Below, one piece after another: positions 26,555-35,716 of a stretch of DNA of 64,000 nt (position 1 is the first letter of the stretch; each line of letters starts with the position of its first letter). Under the pieces are notes generated by a model. The model saw nothing but the letters and a program-made list of their open reading frames with translations. It made no database searches and was not told the origin of the DNA. The DNA comes from Sipunculus nudus. Lineage: Eukaryota; Annelida; Sipuncula; Golfingiida; Sipunculidae. The stretch lies in contig JAPPUL010000079.1 in assembly GCA_026874595.1 (NCBI GenBank), positions 799,001 to 863,000 of the forward strand, read 5' to 3'. Made by a program: the position numbers and the translations under genes.

Positions 26555-28345
26555 GTGTTAAACGATATAACTCAAGAGATCCAATCAAAACTAGACATAA
26601 TAGAAGTGATAGGAGAATATCTACCGCTAAAAAAGGCTGGTAGAAACTATGTAGCTCATTGTCCATTTCACAACGATAAGAAAACCCCATCTTTTAGCAT
26701 AAGCCAGGAGAAGGGATTATTTTACTGTTTTGGCTGCCAGAAGGGCGGTAATATATTTCACTTTGTGATGGAATATAAGAAACTAACATTCTACGATAGT
26801 TTACTTGAGCTTGGAAAGAGAGCCGGAGTTGATATAACTAAACAAGAGAAGAATAGAAATGAATCTATTCTTGAAATATACAAAGAATCATCAAAAAGTT
26901 ACATAAAAGCCTTAGCTTATAATGCTAAAGTTCAAGAGTATTTAAAGTCTCGGGGAATAGTTCATGGGATAAAACTCTTCAAGCTTGGGTATGCCCCAAA
27001 CGAATCAAACTATCTACAAAAGGAGCTTTCAAAAAGTTATAGTATTGAAGAGCTTCAAAAAAGCAATATAATCCAGCGTGGGGAGTATGGAAGATTATAC
27101 GATTATTTTAGAAACAGATTAATATTCCCAATAGAGAATGAATACGGAAAGATAATAGCATTTGGGGGACGAGTATTAAGAAAAGAAGACGAACCTAAAT
27201 ACTTAAATTCGAAAGAGAATTATTATTTCAAAAAGGGTCAAACGTTATATGGATTAAACAACAGCAAACAAAGTATAAAAGAACTTGGTTATGCAATAAT
27301 AGTGGAGGGCTATACAGACGTAATACTTTCGCATGAATATGGGATAAAGAACGTGGTAGCACCACTTGGGACATCACTAACGCATGAGCATATTATAAAG
27401 CTACGCCGTTATGCCTTAAAGGTGATATTATGCTTTGATGGTGATGAGGCAGGGATTAAAGCGACTAATAAAAGTCTTAGATTACTGTTAGAAAATGGTT
27501 TTGAGGTTATGATATGCCCTTTGCCAAAGGGAGTAGATCCAAGTGATTATATACTTGAGCATGGAGCAGATAAATTCATGGAAGTTATAAATAAAGCACC
27601 TGAAGGTTTCAAATATTATATAAAGCGAAATCTAAGCTTAATAAATAAAGATAGCGTCGTAGAAAAGCGAACTTATTTGGATGGAGTATATAGCCTATTA
27701 GACGTGGTAGAAAGCGAGGTACAAAAGAGATTGTATCTTGAAATGTTATCAGACTTATTAAAAGTATCCTTCTACTCACTATCTAAAGATTGGAGTAAAC
27801 GTCCAAAAAGAGGAGAGTATGGTTTATACGCAAGGAATACCGGTAATGTAGCAAATGAAACTGTTAAGGGAGCAAATAATGCTCGAAGAAAGGCAGGGCA
27901 AGGAACGGAAGCAGAATTATATTTACTATACACAATTCTAAATAATAATGAATTATATAGTCAATACAAAAATAGGTTGAAGGCACAATATTTTAAAGAT
28001 GAGTTTACAAAGAATTTATATGACAAACTCTCTAAGATGTATGAAGAAGAAGGACAGATAGTGTTAGTAGAGCTGATAAAAATGTTTGAGAGAGAAGAAC
28101 AAAAGCTACTTTATGAAGCCCTTTTAAAAGAAGATAAGAAATATCAAACAGAATCTCCGACTAAAGCAATAGAAGACTGTCTAATAAATCTGCGGCTAAG
28201 GGAGATTAAGGCTTTAAAGAAAAAGATAACAATTAAGTTACAGCGGGCTCAAAGTAAGCAAGAAACAGATGAGTTGCTTGAGGATAAACAATTTTTAGTA
28301 AACGAAGAGACTAAACTAAAACGAGGCCACTCTTGGAAGAAATAA
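26555..28345 (+). CDS. dnaG: DNA primase
   Basis: 596 residues, normal for DnaG, which makes RNA primers at the replication fork. The N-terminal CHC2 zinc domain is complete (CPFHNDKKTPSFSIS, then FYCFGC). The Toprim catalytic core follows with IVEGYTDVI and FDGDEAGIKA. The C-terminal 150 residues correspond to the DnaB-interacting helicase-binding domain and are weakly conserved, as usual. The start is GTG at 26555, chosen because the following residues (ITQEIQSKLDIIEVIGEYL) align with the family N-terminus. Its stop overlaps the next gene (rpoD), giving the classical dnaG-rpoD pair. Confidence 0.97.
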   Translation: MLNDITQEIQSKLDIIEVIGEYLPLKKAGRNYVAHCPFHNDKKTPSFSISQEKGLFYCFGCQKGGNIFHFVMEYKKLTFYDSLLELGKRAGVDITKQEKNRNESILEIYKESSKSYIKALAYNAKVQEYLKSRGIVHGIKLFKLGYAPNESNYLQKELSKSYSIEELQKSNIIQRGEYGRLYDYFRNRLIFPIENEYGKIIAFGGRVLRKEDEPKYLNSKENYYFKKGQTLYGLNNSKQSIKELGYAIIVEGYTDVILSHEYGIKNVVAPLGTSLTHEHIIKLRRYALKVILCFDGDEAGIKATNKSLRLLLENGFEVMICPLPKGVDPSDYILEHGADKFMEVINKAPEGFKYYIKRNLSLINKDSVVEKRTYLDGVYSLLDVVESEVQKRLYLEMLSDLLKVSFYSLSKDWSKRPKRGEYGLYARNTGNVANETVKGANNARRKAGQGTEAELYLLYTILNNNELYSQYKNRLKAQYFKDEFTKNLYDKLSKMYEEEGQIVLVELIKMFEREEQKLLYEALLKEDKKYQTESPTKAIEDCLINLRLREIKALKKKITIKLQRAQSKQETDELLEDKQFLVNEETKLKRGHSWKK

Positions 28346-29964
28346 GTAAAGAGAATTCGAGATTATTAAAAGATCCTATAATTAAAAGACTAATAAAAAT
28401 AGGACGCAGAAATGGAAGTTTAACATACAGTGAAATAAACACTGCTTTGCCAGAAGAGCTTGAAATAGAGGATATGGATAATATTCTTATGTTATTTGCA
28501 GATCTTAAAATCCCTCTTGTTGATTTAGAAGGAAGTGTTGAAAGGAAAGAGAATAAAGAGCTTGAGTCTTTAAATAATGGAGATAAAGAAGATAAAACAC
28601 CAGATGCTATGGAGGCTTACGATAGCACAGATTATAATAGATATTTAAAGGATATTGGTAAGCTTACACTTGTCTCAAAGGACGAAGAACTTAAAATCTT
28701 AGACAAAATAATAAAATCCAAAGAAGCAATTAATAATATAATATATGACTCAGAGCTTGGACTTGACGTTATATTTAATATACTAAATAAAGAAGAAAAC
28801 ATACTAAAACTCTATGATATAAAAGATGACGATGATATAAAAGATAACGAGTTAATATATAAATCTATAGAAGCTAAACATAAGAGTATTAAAAACACCT
28901 TAAAAGACATAAAGTTAAGCGTAAAAGAAAGCATAAAAAAAAGCATAAAAAAAAGCGTGAAAAAAACTCCCTACGACAATTCAAATATCCAAAAGCTAAA
29001 AGAACTATTAAAAGACGCAAACTTATCTTCTTTTGCAAAAGAGTGTATAAAAAAAGACTTTAAAGAAAGTTCGCATATAAAACTCTCACAAATAAAGCCA
29101 GCCACAAAACTCTCTTTTAACTATAATAACCTTGATGCTATAATGGACTTGAAATCTAGTTTAGGAACTAAAGATAAAGCCAAAATAATAATATTAGATA
29201 ATTTGCATAAGATATTAGTACTTGAAAAGACTATAGAAGAGCAGAAGCACAAACTTGTTAAAGCAAATTTACGACTTGTTGTAAGCATCGCAAAACGTTA
29301 TAGGTTAAGTGGCGTGAATTTCTTTGACTTGATACAAGAGGGTAATGTAGGATTATTAAAGGCTGTAGACCGATGTAAATATAGCCCCGAGAACAAATTT
29401 AGTACATACGCAACATGTTGGATAAAACAAGCAATAACAAGTAGCATATCATATCAAAAAAGACTCATTAAAATCCCAGCCCATATAAATGATAAGATAA
29501 AGAAGTTTTCAAAAGCAACAGGCCACTTATTACAACTGCTCGGTAAAGAACCAAGCTTTGAAGAGCTTAGCATAACCTTAAATTGGAGTATAGAAGAAGT
29601 TAAAAAAATACACTATATTGCAATGGAACCAATATCCCTAGAAACTAAGATAAGTCAAGACAATAAAGAAAGTTCATTATTAAGTATACTTGAAGATAAA
29701 ACTAATCCACCTACAGATTATGAAATGGGTATATATATGCTTAGAAATGAGATAGATGGTATGCTAAACAGTTTATCTGAAAAAGAAAAAGAGGTTATAA
29801 AGCGTCGATTTGGTCTTCTTGATGGCAATCCTTGTACTTTAAGAGAGGCTGGTGCCATTTTTAATTTAACAAGAGAACGTATAAGGCAGATTGAAAGAAA
29901 GGCTTTAAAACAGCTAAGAGCTTCAACCCCAAAAGATGCAACAATTTCTGACTACTTATATTAA
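28333..29964 (+). CDS. rpoD: RNA polymerase sigma factor RpoD (dnaG-linked)
   Basis: 543 residues, starting at a TTG (28333) inside the last codons of dnaG, so translation is coupled. Region 1.1 is recognisable at about 10-60 (LIKIGRRNGSLTYSEINTAL) and region 1.2 follows at about 97-125. A long non-conserved region (130-300) includes a 12-base repeat encoding KESIKKSIKKSVKK. Region 2 is at about 310-385 (LRLVVSIAKRYRLSGVNFFD) and region 4 ends the protein (GAIFNLTRERIRQIERKALK). The melting segment reads STYATCWIKQAITSSI, less canonical than in most RpoD proteins. Synteny and region 1.1 support the RpoD name. Confidence 0.93.
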   Translation: MEEISKENSRLLKDPIIKRLIKIGRRNGSLTYSEINTALPEELEIEDMDNILMLFADLKIPLVDLEGSVERKENKELESLNNGDKEDKTPDAMEAYDSTDYNRYLKDIGKLTLVSKDEELKILDKIIKSKEAINNIIYDSELGLDVIFNILNKEENILKLYDIKDDDDIKDNELIYKSIEAKHKSIKNTLKDIKLSVKESIKKSIKKSVKKTPYDNSNIQKLKELLKDANLSSFAKECIKKDFKESSHIKLSQIKPATKLSFNYNNLDAIMDLKSSLGTKDKAKIIILDNLHKILVLEKTIEEQKHKLVKANLRLVVSIAKRYRLSGVNFFDLIQEGNVGLLKAVDRCKYSPENKFSTYATCWIKQAITSSISYQKRLIKIPAHINDKIKKFSKATGHLLQLLGKEPSFEELSITLNWSIEEVKKIHYIAMEPISLETKISQDNKESSLLSILEDKTNPPTDYEMGIYMLRNEIDGMLNSLSEKEKEVIKRRFGLLDGNPCTLREAGAIFNLTRERIRQIERKALKQLRASTPKDATISDYLY

Positions 29965-29977
29965 ATACATATTGTCT

Positions 29978-32086
29978 TTACTTTTTGTCTTTACTATATG
30001 AAACATGATAAATATTACCAAGACTTGTTCCATATATCAATGTTGATGAGTCATTTATAGATATATTCAAAGACGTTACTATAACCTCCTCTTGGCTTTG
30101 TTGAAACTTATCATCTTCAGATATATTAGAAATAATATATTTTGGCGAATTGATACTAATTCTCTCTAAATCACTAACCGCATTATAAGAACCTAGTATA
30201 TTTTGGTTTTGCAAATCAATGACAAGTATATAATCACTTAAAAGATTAATAAAAAGATACTTTTCATTTCCAGATAATAAAACATTAGTCTTATTAAGAC
30301 GTGTTCTCCAAGAAAGCTGTGTATTTCCTAAAGCAATATTCACTATAAAACCTCTGTCAGTAACACCATAAAGAGATCCTTTGCCATCTTCTGAAGCAGA
30401 TACATACACTCTTCCCTTGATTTTTATATCCTTTATACTCCATAGTTCTCTAAGATTTTCTCGTGATATACTATATGCAACAAGATCATCTTCAAAACTA
30501 ACATATATTATCTCCTCATGTACCACAGGTTGAGTAACTATATATTTATCAGTCACATAAGACCATATATATCCTGAGTTTGGATCAAATACATATATTA
30601 TATTATCTATTGCAAAATATATATTTTCCTCACTCCTAAATATAGATGATATATATTTAGGTAGTCGCTCTTTTGGATCAAAATACCAAAGCACATTCCC
30701 TGTCTCAACCGTATGGGCTGTTAGCTTATAGTTACTATGTTGGGCATATACTATATTATGATGTAAAAGTAAATGTGAGTTCTTTAAAAAACTACCTATG
30801 TCCCTCTTCCATAAAAGTTTTCCATCTTTAGATATACAATATAAAGTTCCCGATTCTGTGCCAAATACTATCCTCTCCCTCCCTCCATCTTCAATAACGG
30901 GGCTTATTATTATTCTACTGTCTACCTTATACTCCCATATATAACGCTTATCTTTAAGAGATATTTTAGCTATCACTCCAGGTGCAAAACCTACTACTAT
31001 ATCAGAATCTGAGCCTTGTGCAATATCGGTTGTTATAGTCCTTTTTGTCTCTAAAAACCAGCCTGCTAACTCTTTTTTCGGCTCTGGCTTTTTAATTTCT
31101 TCTGGCTTCGGCTCTATCTTCGGCTCTGGCTCTTTTGACTGTGGCTTTGGCTGTGGCTTTTTAATCACTGCTTTTTTTGGCTCTGGCTTTGGCTGTGGCT
31201 TTTTAACTTCTTCTGGCTTCGGCTCTGGCTTCTTTGGCATCTTATCCGGCTTTCTTGCTATAACCCGAGGAGGATTTAGTGCTTGGGCAACAGATTTTGG
31301 ATATTTTATTGAATTAAGATCATGTACAAAAAAGACCGTTGTATATCTTCTTCTTGTTCCTCGCATCCCAAGGTCTTTATGTATGAAATCAAGCATATTC
31401 ATACCTACAACTATTCTTTCAAGTAGCCCTCTTTGTGTATAGATATATTTTAATTGCTTTATCTGGGCTCCATTTGTATCGTAATATATTATATCTAATA
31501 ATTCCCCAGCTACATCATAATTAAGCTGTCTAGAATATATTAGCTTTATGTTTTCATCTGCACCAGGCTTTGTATATATTTCCTCTCTTTGTAATATCCC
31601 TTCTCGATAGTACATTTTGCGCATCTGTATCCTAAATCGCTTTTCTGTTGTCAAATACCAACTCTCTTCATAGGTTTTCCCATCATCAAATTCCTCATAC
31701 TCTACATAATAATTATCTCCATAAGAACTTATCTGTGCATCCCTTAATTTCCCTAACTCATCATAGTTATATTTTATCTGACGTGCAAAGCCTCCCGCAT
31801 CTCCTGCCCTCTTATACGAAAAATACTGCTTGGTAGCTATCTTTCCATTTAAATAGCTATATCTTATATAACCAAGATCTAACCCCTCCGTATCAAAAAA
31901 ACGTTTTACATAAATCCTACCCTCCTTATCATATTGAGATACCACATATGTTCTTTTGCCATATAATTCCTCAAATACCAAAAGTTTTGGTACCTTTGTA
32001 TTAGGAGACAGGTTTAATGGTAAATAATCGTACCTATACAACGAAAATAACAAGGCCGGCATAAATATAAAGGAATATAATCTCAT
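29978..32086 (-). CDS. Exported protein: YD-like repeats, Pro/Lys linker and beta-propeller
   Basis: 702 residues. The first 16 or so residues are a signal or anchor. Residues 20-265 hold repeating Y-D-x2-G-x3/4 units (SQYDKEGRIYVKRFF, KYNYDELGKLRD, LNYDVAGELLDI), similar to YD or MORN-variant repeats. Residues about 278-340 are a TonB-like PEPKPEE/KKPQPKPE linker that could span the periplasm or cell wall. From about 342 to the end are PQQ-type beta-propeller blades (SGTLYCISKDGKLLWKRDIG, GNVLWYFDP). All parts suggest a surface or periplasmic binding scaffold. I do not know a named family with this order. It is convergent with rpoD (13-base gap). Confidence 0.75.
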   Translation of the reverse strand: MRLYSFIFMPALLFSLYRYDYLPLNLSPNTKVPKLLVFEELYGKRTYVVSQYDKEGRIYVKRFFDTEGLDLGYIRYSYLNGKIATKQYFSYKRAGDAGGFARQIKYNYDELGKLRDAQISSYGDNYYVEYEEFDDGKTYEESWYLTTEKRFRIQMRKMYYREGILQREEIYTKPGADENIKLIYSRQLNYDVAGELLDIIYYDTNGAQIKQLKYIYTQRGLLERIVVGMNMLDFIHKDLGMRGTRRRYTTVFFVHDLNSIKYPKSVAQALNPPRVIARKPDKMPKKPEPKPEEVKKPQPKPEPKKAVIKKPQPKPQSKEPEPKIEPKPEEIKKPEPKKELAGWFLETKRTITTDIAQGSDSDIVVGFAPGVIAKISLKDKRYIWEYKVDSRIIISPVIEDGGRERIVFGTESGTLYCISKDGKLLWKRDIGSFLKNSHLLLHHNIVYAQHSNYKLTAHTVETGNVLWYFDPKERLPKYISSIFRSEENIYFAIDNIIYVFDPNSGYIWSYVTDKYIVTQPVVHEEIIYVSFEDDLVAYSISRENLRELWSIKDIKIKGRVYVSASEDGKGSLYGVTDRGFIVNIALGNTQLSWRTRLNKTNVLLSGNEKYLFINLLSDYILVIDLQNQNILGSYNAVSDLERISINSPKYIISNISEDDKFQQSQEEVIVTSLNISINDSSTLIYGTSLGNIYHVSYSKDKK

Positions 32087-32250
32087 TAAACAAAAACCCC
32101 TTAGAAAAACATAACTTACAACAGTATTATACTCTTTTAGATATAAAATAATCTTTTGTTAATACAATTTATACTCAAAGTGTCGAAACTATCCTTATAT
32201 ATTTAAATCTCTTTTTATATTTTAACTAAAGCATTTGTGAGCCCATCCTT

Positions 32251-32937
32251 ATGAGAACATTTATTCTTTATCTTTTAGCTTTAGCCTTATTATCTACTAT
32301 TTTAAAAGTTAACGCCGTCGCTTCTAAAGATTTAGTCATTAAAGGACAATACAAAAATGTCTTGCTTGGTATGTCTCGTGAGAAAGTTATTAGCACATTA
32401 GAACAGGACCCAGAACTTGAAATCGATGTTCAAACCGATTATGGCGACTTTGACCAACAGCAAATGTATATCGTAAAAGCTTATAGCAAACCTTTTATTA
32501 ACAAAATATATTATCAGTTCACAAACATCGATAAAACTTGGCTTTTATATGCTATTATTATACATTTTAACCCTAAATATAATTCTTTCATAAAGTTACA
32601 TCGACTGCTTTATACTAAATATGGGCCTCCTAACAAAATGACTGACTCTTTTGCTTTTTGGTTTAAATCTAATACTCAAAATACTCAAAATACTCAAAAT
32701 AAAGCTAATTCCAATAACAAAAATAACAGTTACAAAACCTTTGACGGCAGAAGTATTAATGTTAGGCTTATCTTAAATAGACCCGCTACTTTGAAAATAA
32801 TCGATCAGAGCCTTTACAAAAAAACAGTTTCTGATAAAAAGCTTGGCCGCCTTGGCGAGCTTAAACAATATCAGCAAAATGTTAATGACAAACTCCTTAA
32901 AGACTTTATGCCAAGCCAAGATAAAACAAAACCTTAA
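32251..32937 (+). CDS. Secreted protein of unknown function
   Basis: 228 residues with a signal peptide (FILYLLALALLSTILKVNA, cleavage near residue 22-25). The mature part contains GMSREKVISTLEQDPE, a pattern seen in small periplasmic proteins that fold against an outer-membrane or lipoprotein partner (an SmpA/BamE-like phrase, only suggestive), and later LYTKYGPPNKM. A 9-base tandem repeat (three copies, about 32681-32710) encodes NTQNTQNTQ. It precedes the rhomboid gene by 14 bases and is probably cotranscribed with it. Confidence 0.65.
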   Translation: MRTFILYLLALALLSTILKVNAVASKDLVIKGQYKNVLLGMSREKVISTLEQDPELEIDVQTDYGDFDQQQMYIVKAYSKPFINKIYYQFTNIDKTWLLYAIIIHFNPKYNSFIKLHRLLYTKYGPPNKMTDSFAFWFKSNTQNTQNTQNKANSNNKNNSYKTFDGRSINVRLILNRPATLKIIDQSLYKKTVSDKKLGRLGELKQYQQNVNDKLLKDFMPSQDKTKP

Positions 32938-32951
32938 AAACGCTAAACGCT

Positions 32952-33773
32952 ATGTTACAAAACTTTCTAGACGATTCATTCGAACCTAAAAACGAAGACG
33001 TTAAACCTACTCCCCACCTTAATGCCATCTTAGGCAAAACTCCTATTTCCATATACTTTATTCTTATTAACGTTATAATTTATTTGCTTGTTTTGCTTAT
33101 TGAGGGAGGAGAAGAGTATAATTGGAAATTTGGTAGCCTCGATTTTAGCATTGTAACCCTTCATAACGAATATTATAGATTTATAACTGCATTCTTTTTA
33201 CATGGCTCTTTTATTCACATTTTTCTTAATATGTTTAGTTTGCTTATGGTTGGCCCGCTTATTGAGATGATTTTTGCACGAGTTAACTTCTTCATTCTTT
33301 ATATGTTAACCGGCATAATCTCAACAACTTCAAGCTATTTCTTTACCCTCTCTTCTCTTGGCGACTCCATAGACACTCCAGGACCCATAGAAACTGTTGG
33401 AGCATCAGGAGCCGTCTTTGGGATAGTTGGGGGGTTTACTTTATTTATTATCAAAAATAAAGGCGTTATTAAACATAATATTAGAAAACGTCTACTCATA
33501 AACTTATTAACTGTAATATCTCTTAATTTAGCTTTTGGGCTTTTCTCCGGACTCCCTATCGACAATGCAGGACATATCGGCGGCCTTTTGGGAGGAGTTC
33601 TTATCGCTTTTTTCCTTAAACCTCAAATACTTGGTACCACAAAACAACCTATTGCCTCTATTATCGCTCTCTTATTAATTGCATTATTTTTAATATCTTC
33701 TGCCTGGGCTTCATATAATTACATAACCTCAACACGACATTCAAAAAGCATGTTAGAACACTATTTTCCATGA
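32952..33773 (+). CDS. Rhomboid-family intramembrane serine protease
   Basis: 273 residues with about six or seven membrane spans. Catalytic signatures are intact: GASGAVFGI with Ser152, and NAGHIGGLLGG with His208. The conserved HGSFIHIFLNMFSL stretch (84-97) supplies the oxyanion-side His and Asn. Rhomboids cut transmembrane proteins inside the bilayer. A 28-residue cytoplasmic N-terminus precedes the first span. Substrates are unknown; the preceding secreted protein is a possible but unsupported partner. Confidence 0.94.
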   Translation: MLQNFLDDSFEPKNEDVKPTPHLNAILGKTPISIYFILINVIIYLLVLLIEGGEEYNWKFGSLDFSIVTLHNEYYRFITAFFLHGSFIHIFLNMFSLLMVGPLIEMIFARVNFFILYMLTGIISTTSSYFFTLSSLGDSIDTPGPIETVGASGAVFGIVGGFTLFIIKNKGVIKHNIRKRLLINLLTVISLNLAFGLFSGLPIDNAGHIGGLLGGVLIAFFLKPQILGTTKQPIASIIALLLIALFLISSAWASYNYITSTRHSKSMLEHYFP

Positions 33774-33798
33774 AAACTAGAAAAAGATAAGGCAAATC

Positions 33799-35565
33799 TT
33801 ATACCTTTTCAAGCGGCGTTAGCCCAAGCAAAATAAGACCCAAAGACAATATACGTTTAACTGCTATGACACTCACTATCCTCTCTTTACTCAAATTATA
33901 GTCATCTTGATTTACTACCTTATGCGCTTTGTAATATATGCTAAACTGTTTTGACAAATCTAATATATATCGCGCTATTATCGATGGGTCTCGGCCTTCA
34001 ACGCTCTTTTTTACCATCTCATGAAACTGCACAAGCTCCCAAGCTATTAAATACGAACTCTCATCACTAACCATACTTAAACTATCTGGTAAAACATCCC
34101 CCCCCTCATACTCCCCAAATACACTAAAATAATTACGCTCTATACCGCAAAGCCTTGCATGTGCATATTGTATATATATCCCCGTCTCTCCTTTCGGATT
34201 TAATACCTCTTCCCAAGAAAATGTATAATCTCGTGTTCGGTTATTCTTAAGATCAAAGAAAATTACTGAGCTTACTCCAAGCTCTAAGGCATGTTTTTCC
34301 ATCTCTTTAGACCCCTTAGCCACCGCCTCCCCCCTAGAAACCTCCTTTTTAGACCCTTCTGTCTCCAATATCTTCTCTAATGTCTTTTGTTTTGCCTTCT
34401 CTATTACCTCTTCTAAAAAGATTACGTTCCCTTCTCGACTTGATAACTTTGCGTCCTTAAAATGCATAAGTCCAAACTTTATATGTTCACATTCCCCCTC
34501 TTTTATTATATCTGTTTTTCTAAGCACTTCAAAAAGTTGTTTAAAATACAAACTTTGCTCGCTTCCTACTACGTATAACATCTTATCAAACAAATACTCT
34601 TCTTTCCTATAAAGGGCTGCTGCTATGTCTCTTGTCCCATAAAGACTTGCCCCATCTTGCTTTTTTAATAAAAATGGAACCTCATCTCCTAAGTCAATTA
34701 CTAAAGCCCCCTCTGACTCCTTTGTAAGCCCTTTATCCGAAAGCACTTTTAAGGCTTTATTTATTTTGTCTTGATAAAAGCTCTCACCCGTAAAATGATC
34801 AAAAGAAACATTTAGTAACTCATAAATACGCTTAAACTCTATAAGACTAAGATCTCTAAACTTTTGCCATATACTAGTTGCTTCTGTTTGTCCATCCTCA
34901 AGTGCCTTAAAATATGCCTTAGCCTCTTCATTTAGACTACTATTTTGAATTTGTTCTTTGTGGAATCGCACATAAAGTAAAAGCATCTTTTCTATTGGCT
35001 TTTGGGTCATGTTTAAATCTTCCCCCCAACGTTTGTAAGCGCAAATAAGCTTGCCAAACGATGTGCCCCAATCTCCTATATGATTTATACGTATTACTTT
35101 GTATCCTGCATAAGTTAATATTTTGTAAAGGGAGTTGCCGATAGAAGTAGATCTTAGGTGAGCAATAGAAAACGGTTTTGCAATATTTGGGGAGGAGAAA
35201 TCAATTAAAATCTTTTGTCCTTTACCAAGGTGTTTAAGAGAATGTGAATTAACTTGCATTGCCCAATTTAATGTTTTTATAATAAAGTTTTTTTTGTTTA
35301 GAAAAAAATTAATATAAGGGCCATGAGCTTCAATATTGCTAAAATAGTCTTTGTTATCTAGACGGTTGTTATCTTGAACAAAGTCGCTTGCAATAAGGTT
35401 AGGCTTTTTTTTAAGCTGTTTTGCAAGATTAAAGCAGGGAAAGGCAAAATCTCCCAAATCTTTTGACGGGGGAACTGTAATAAGATTTAAAACATCATTT
35501 TCGCTTAAAAACGAGTAAGAATTAGAGATTAATTTTGCGATATAGATTTTATAATTAAAGATCAT
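33799..35565 (-). CDS. argS: Arginyl-tRNA synthetase
   Basis: 588 residues, complete: the N-terminal additional domain, class I catalytic domain and the DALR anticodon domain (QYAHARLCGIERN and SKQFSIYYKAHKV near the end). The ATP-binding signature reads SSPNIAKPFSIAHLRST, so the usual HxGH is SIAH (133-136). ArgRS is known to vary at the first position; the Gly-to-Ala change is less usual. The KMSK equivalent is KLSSREGN. ATG at 35565. It is convergent with the rhomboid gene and divergent from the chemotaxis receptor gene. Confidence 0.96.
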   Translation of the reverse strand: MIFNYKIYIAKLISNSYSFLSENDVLNLITVPPSKDLGDFAFPCFNLAKQLKKKPNLIASDFVQDNNRLDNKDYFSNIEAHGPYINFFLNKKNFIIKTLNWAMQVNSHSLKHLGKGQKILIDFSSPNIAKPFSIAHLRSTSIGNSLYKILTYAGYKVIRINHIGDWGTSFGKLICAYKRWGEDLNMTQKPIEKMLLLYVRFHKEQIQNSSLNEEAKAYFKALEDGQTEATSIWQKFRDLSLIEFKRIYELLNVSFDHFTGESFYQDKINKALKVLSDKGLTKESEGALVIDLGDEVPFLLKKQDGASLYGTRDIAAALYRKEEYLFDKMLYVVGSEQSLYFKQLFEVLRKTDIIKEGECEHIKFGLMHFKDAKLSSREGNVIFLEEVIEKAKQKTLEKILETEGSKKEVSRGEAVAKGSKEMEKHALELGVSSVIFFDLKNNRTRDYTFSWEEVLNPKGETGIYIQYAHARLCGIERNYFSVFGEYEGGDVLPDSLSMVSDESSYLIAWELVQFHEMVKKSVEGRDPSIIARYILDLSKQFSIYYKAHKVVNQDDYNLSKERIVSVIAVKRILSLGLILLGLTPLEKV

Positions 35566-35716
35566 ATAACTCCGTTAAAAATATTAAAATATTTATTAAT
35601 AAAAAAACATGCAAACAATATATATAAAAACATTAAATAATTTTAGTATATTTAGGATTATAGGAACAAAAAAGCGATATTAAATAAGGAATATTAAATA
35701 AAATAGAAAAAGAGCC

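Noticed and set aside
33799-35565. argS inactivated because its HIGH motif reads SIAH
   Set aside because: ArgRS tolerates substitution at the first position and every other motif is intact, so it is probably active.
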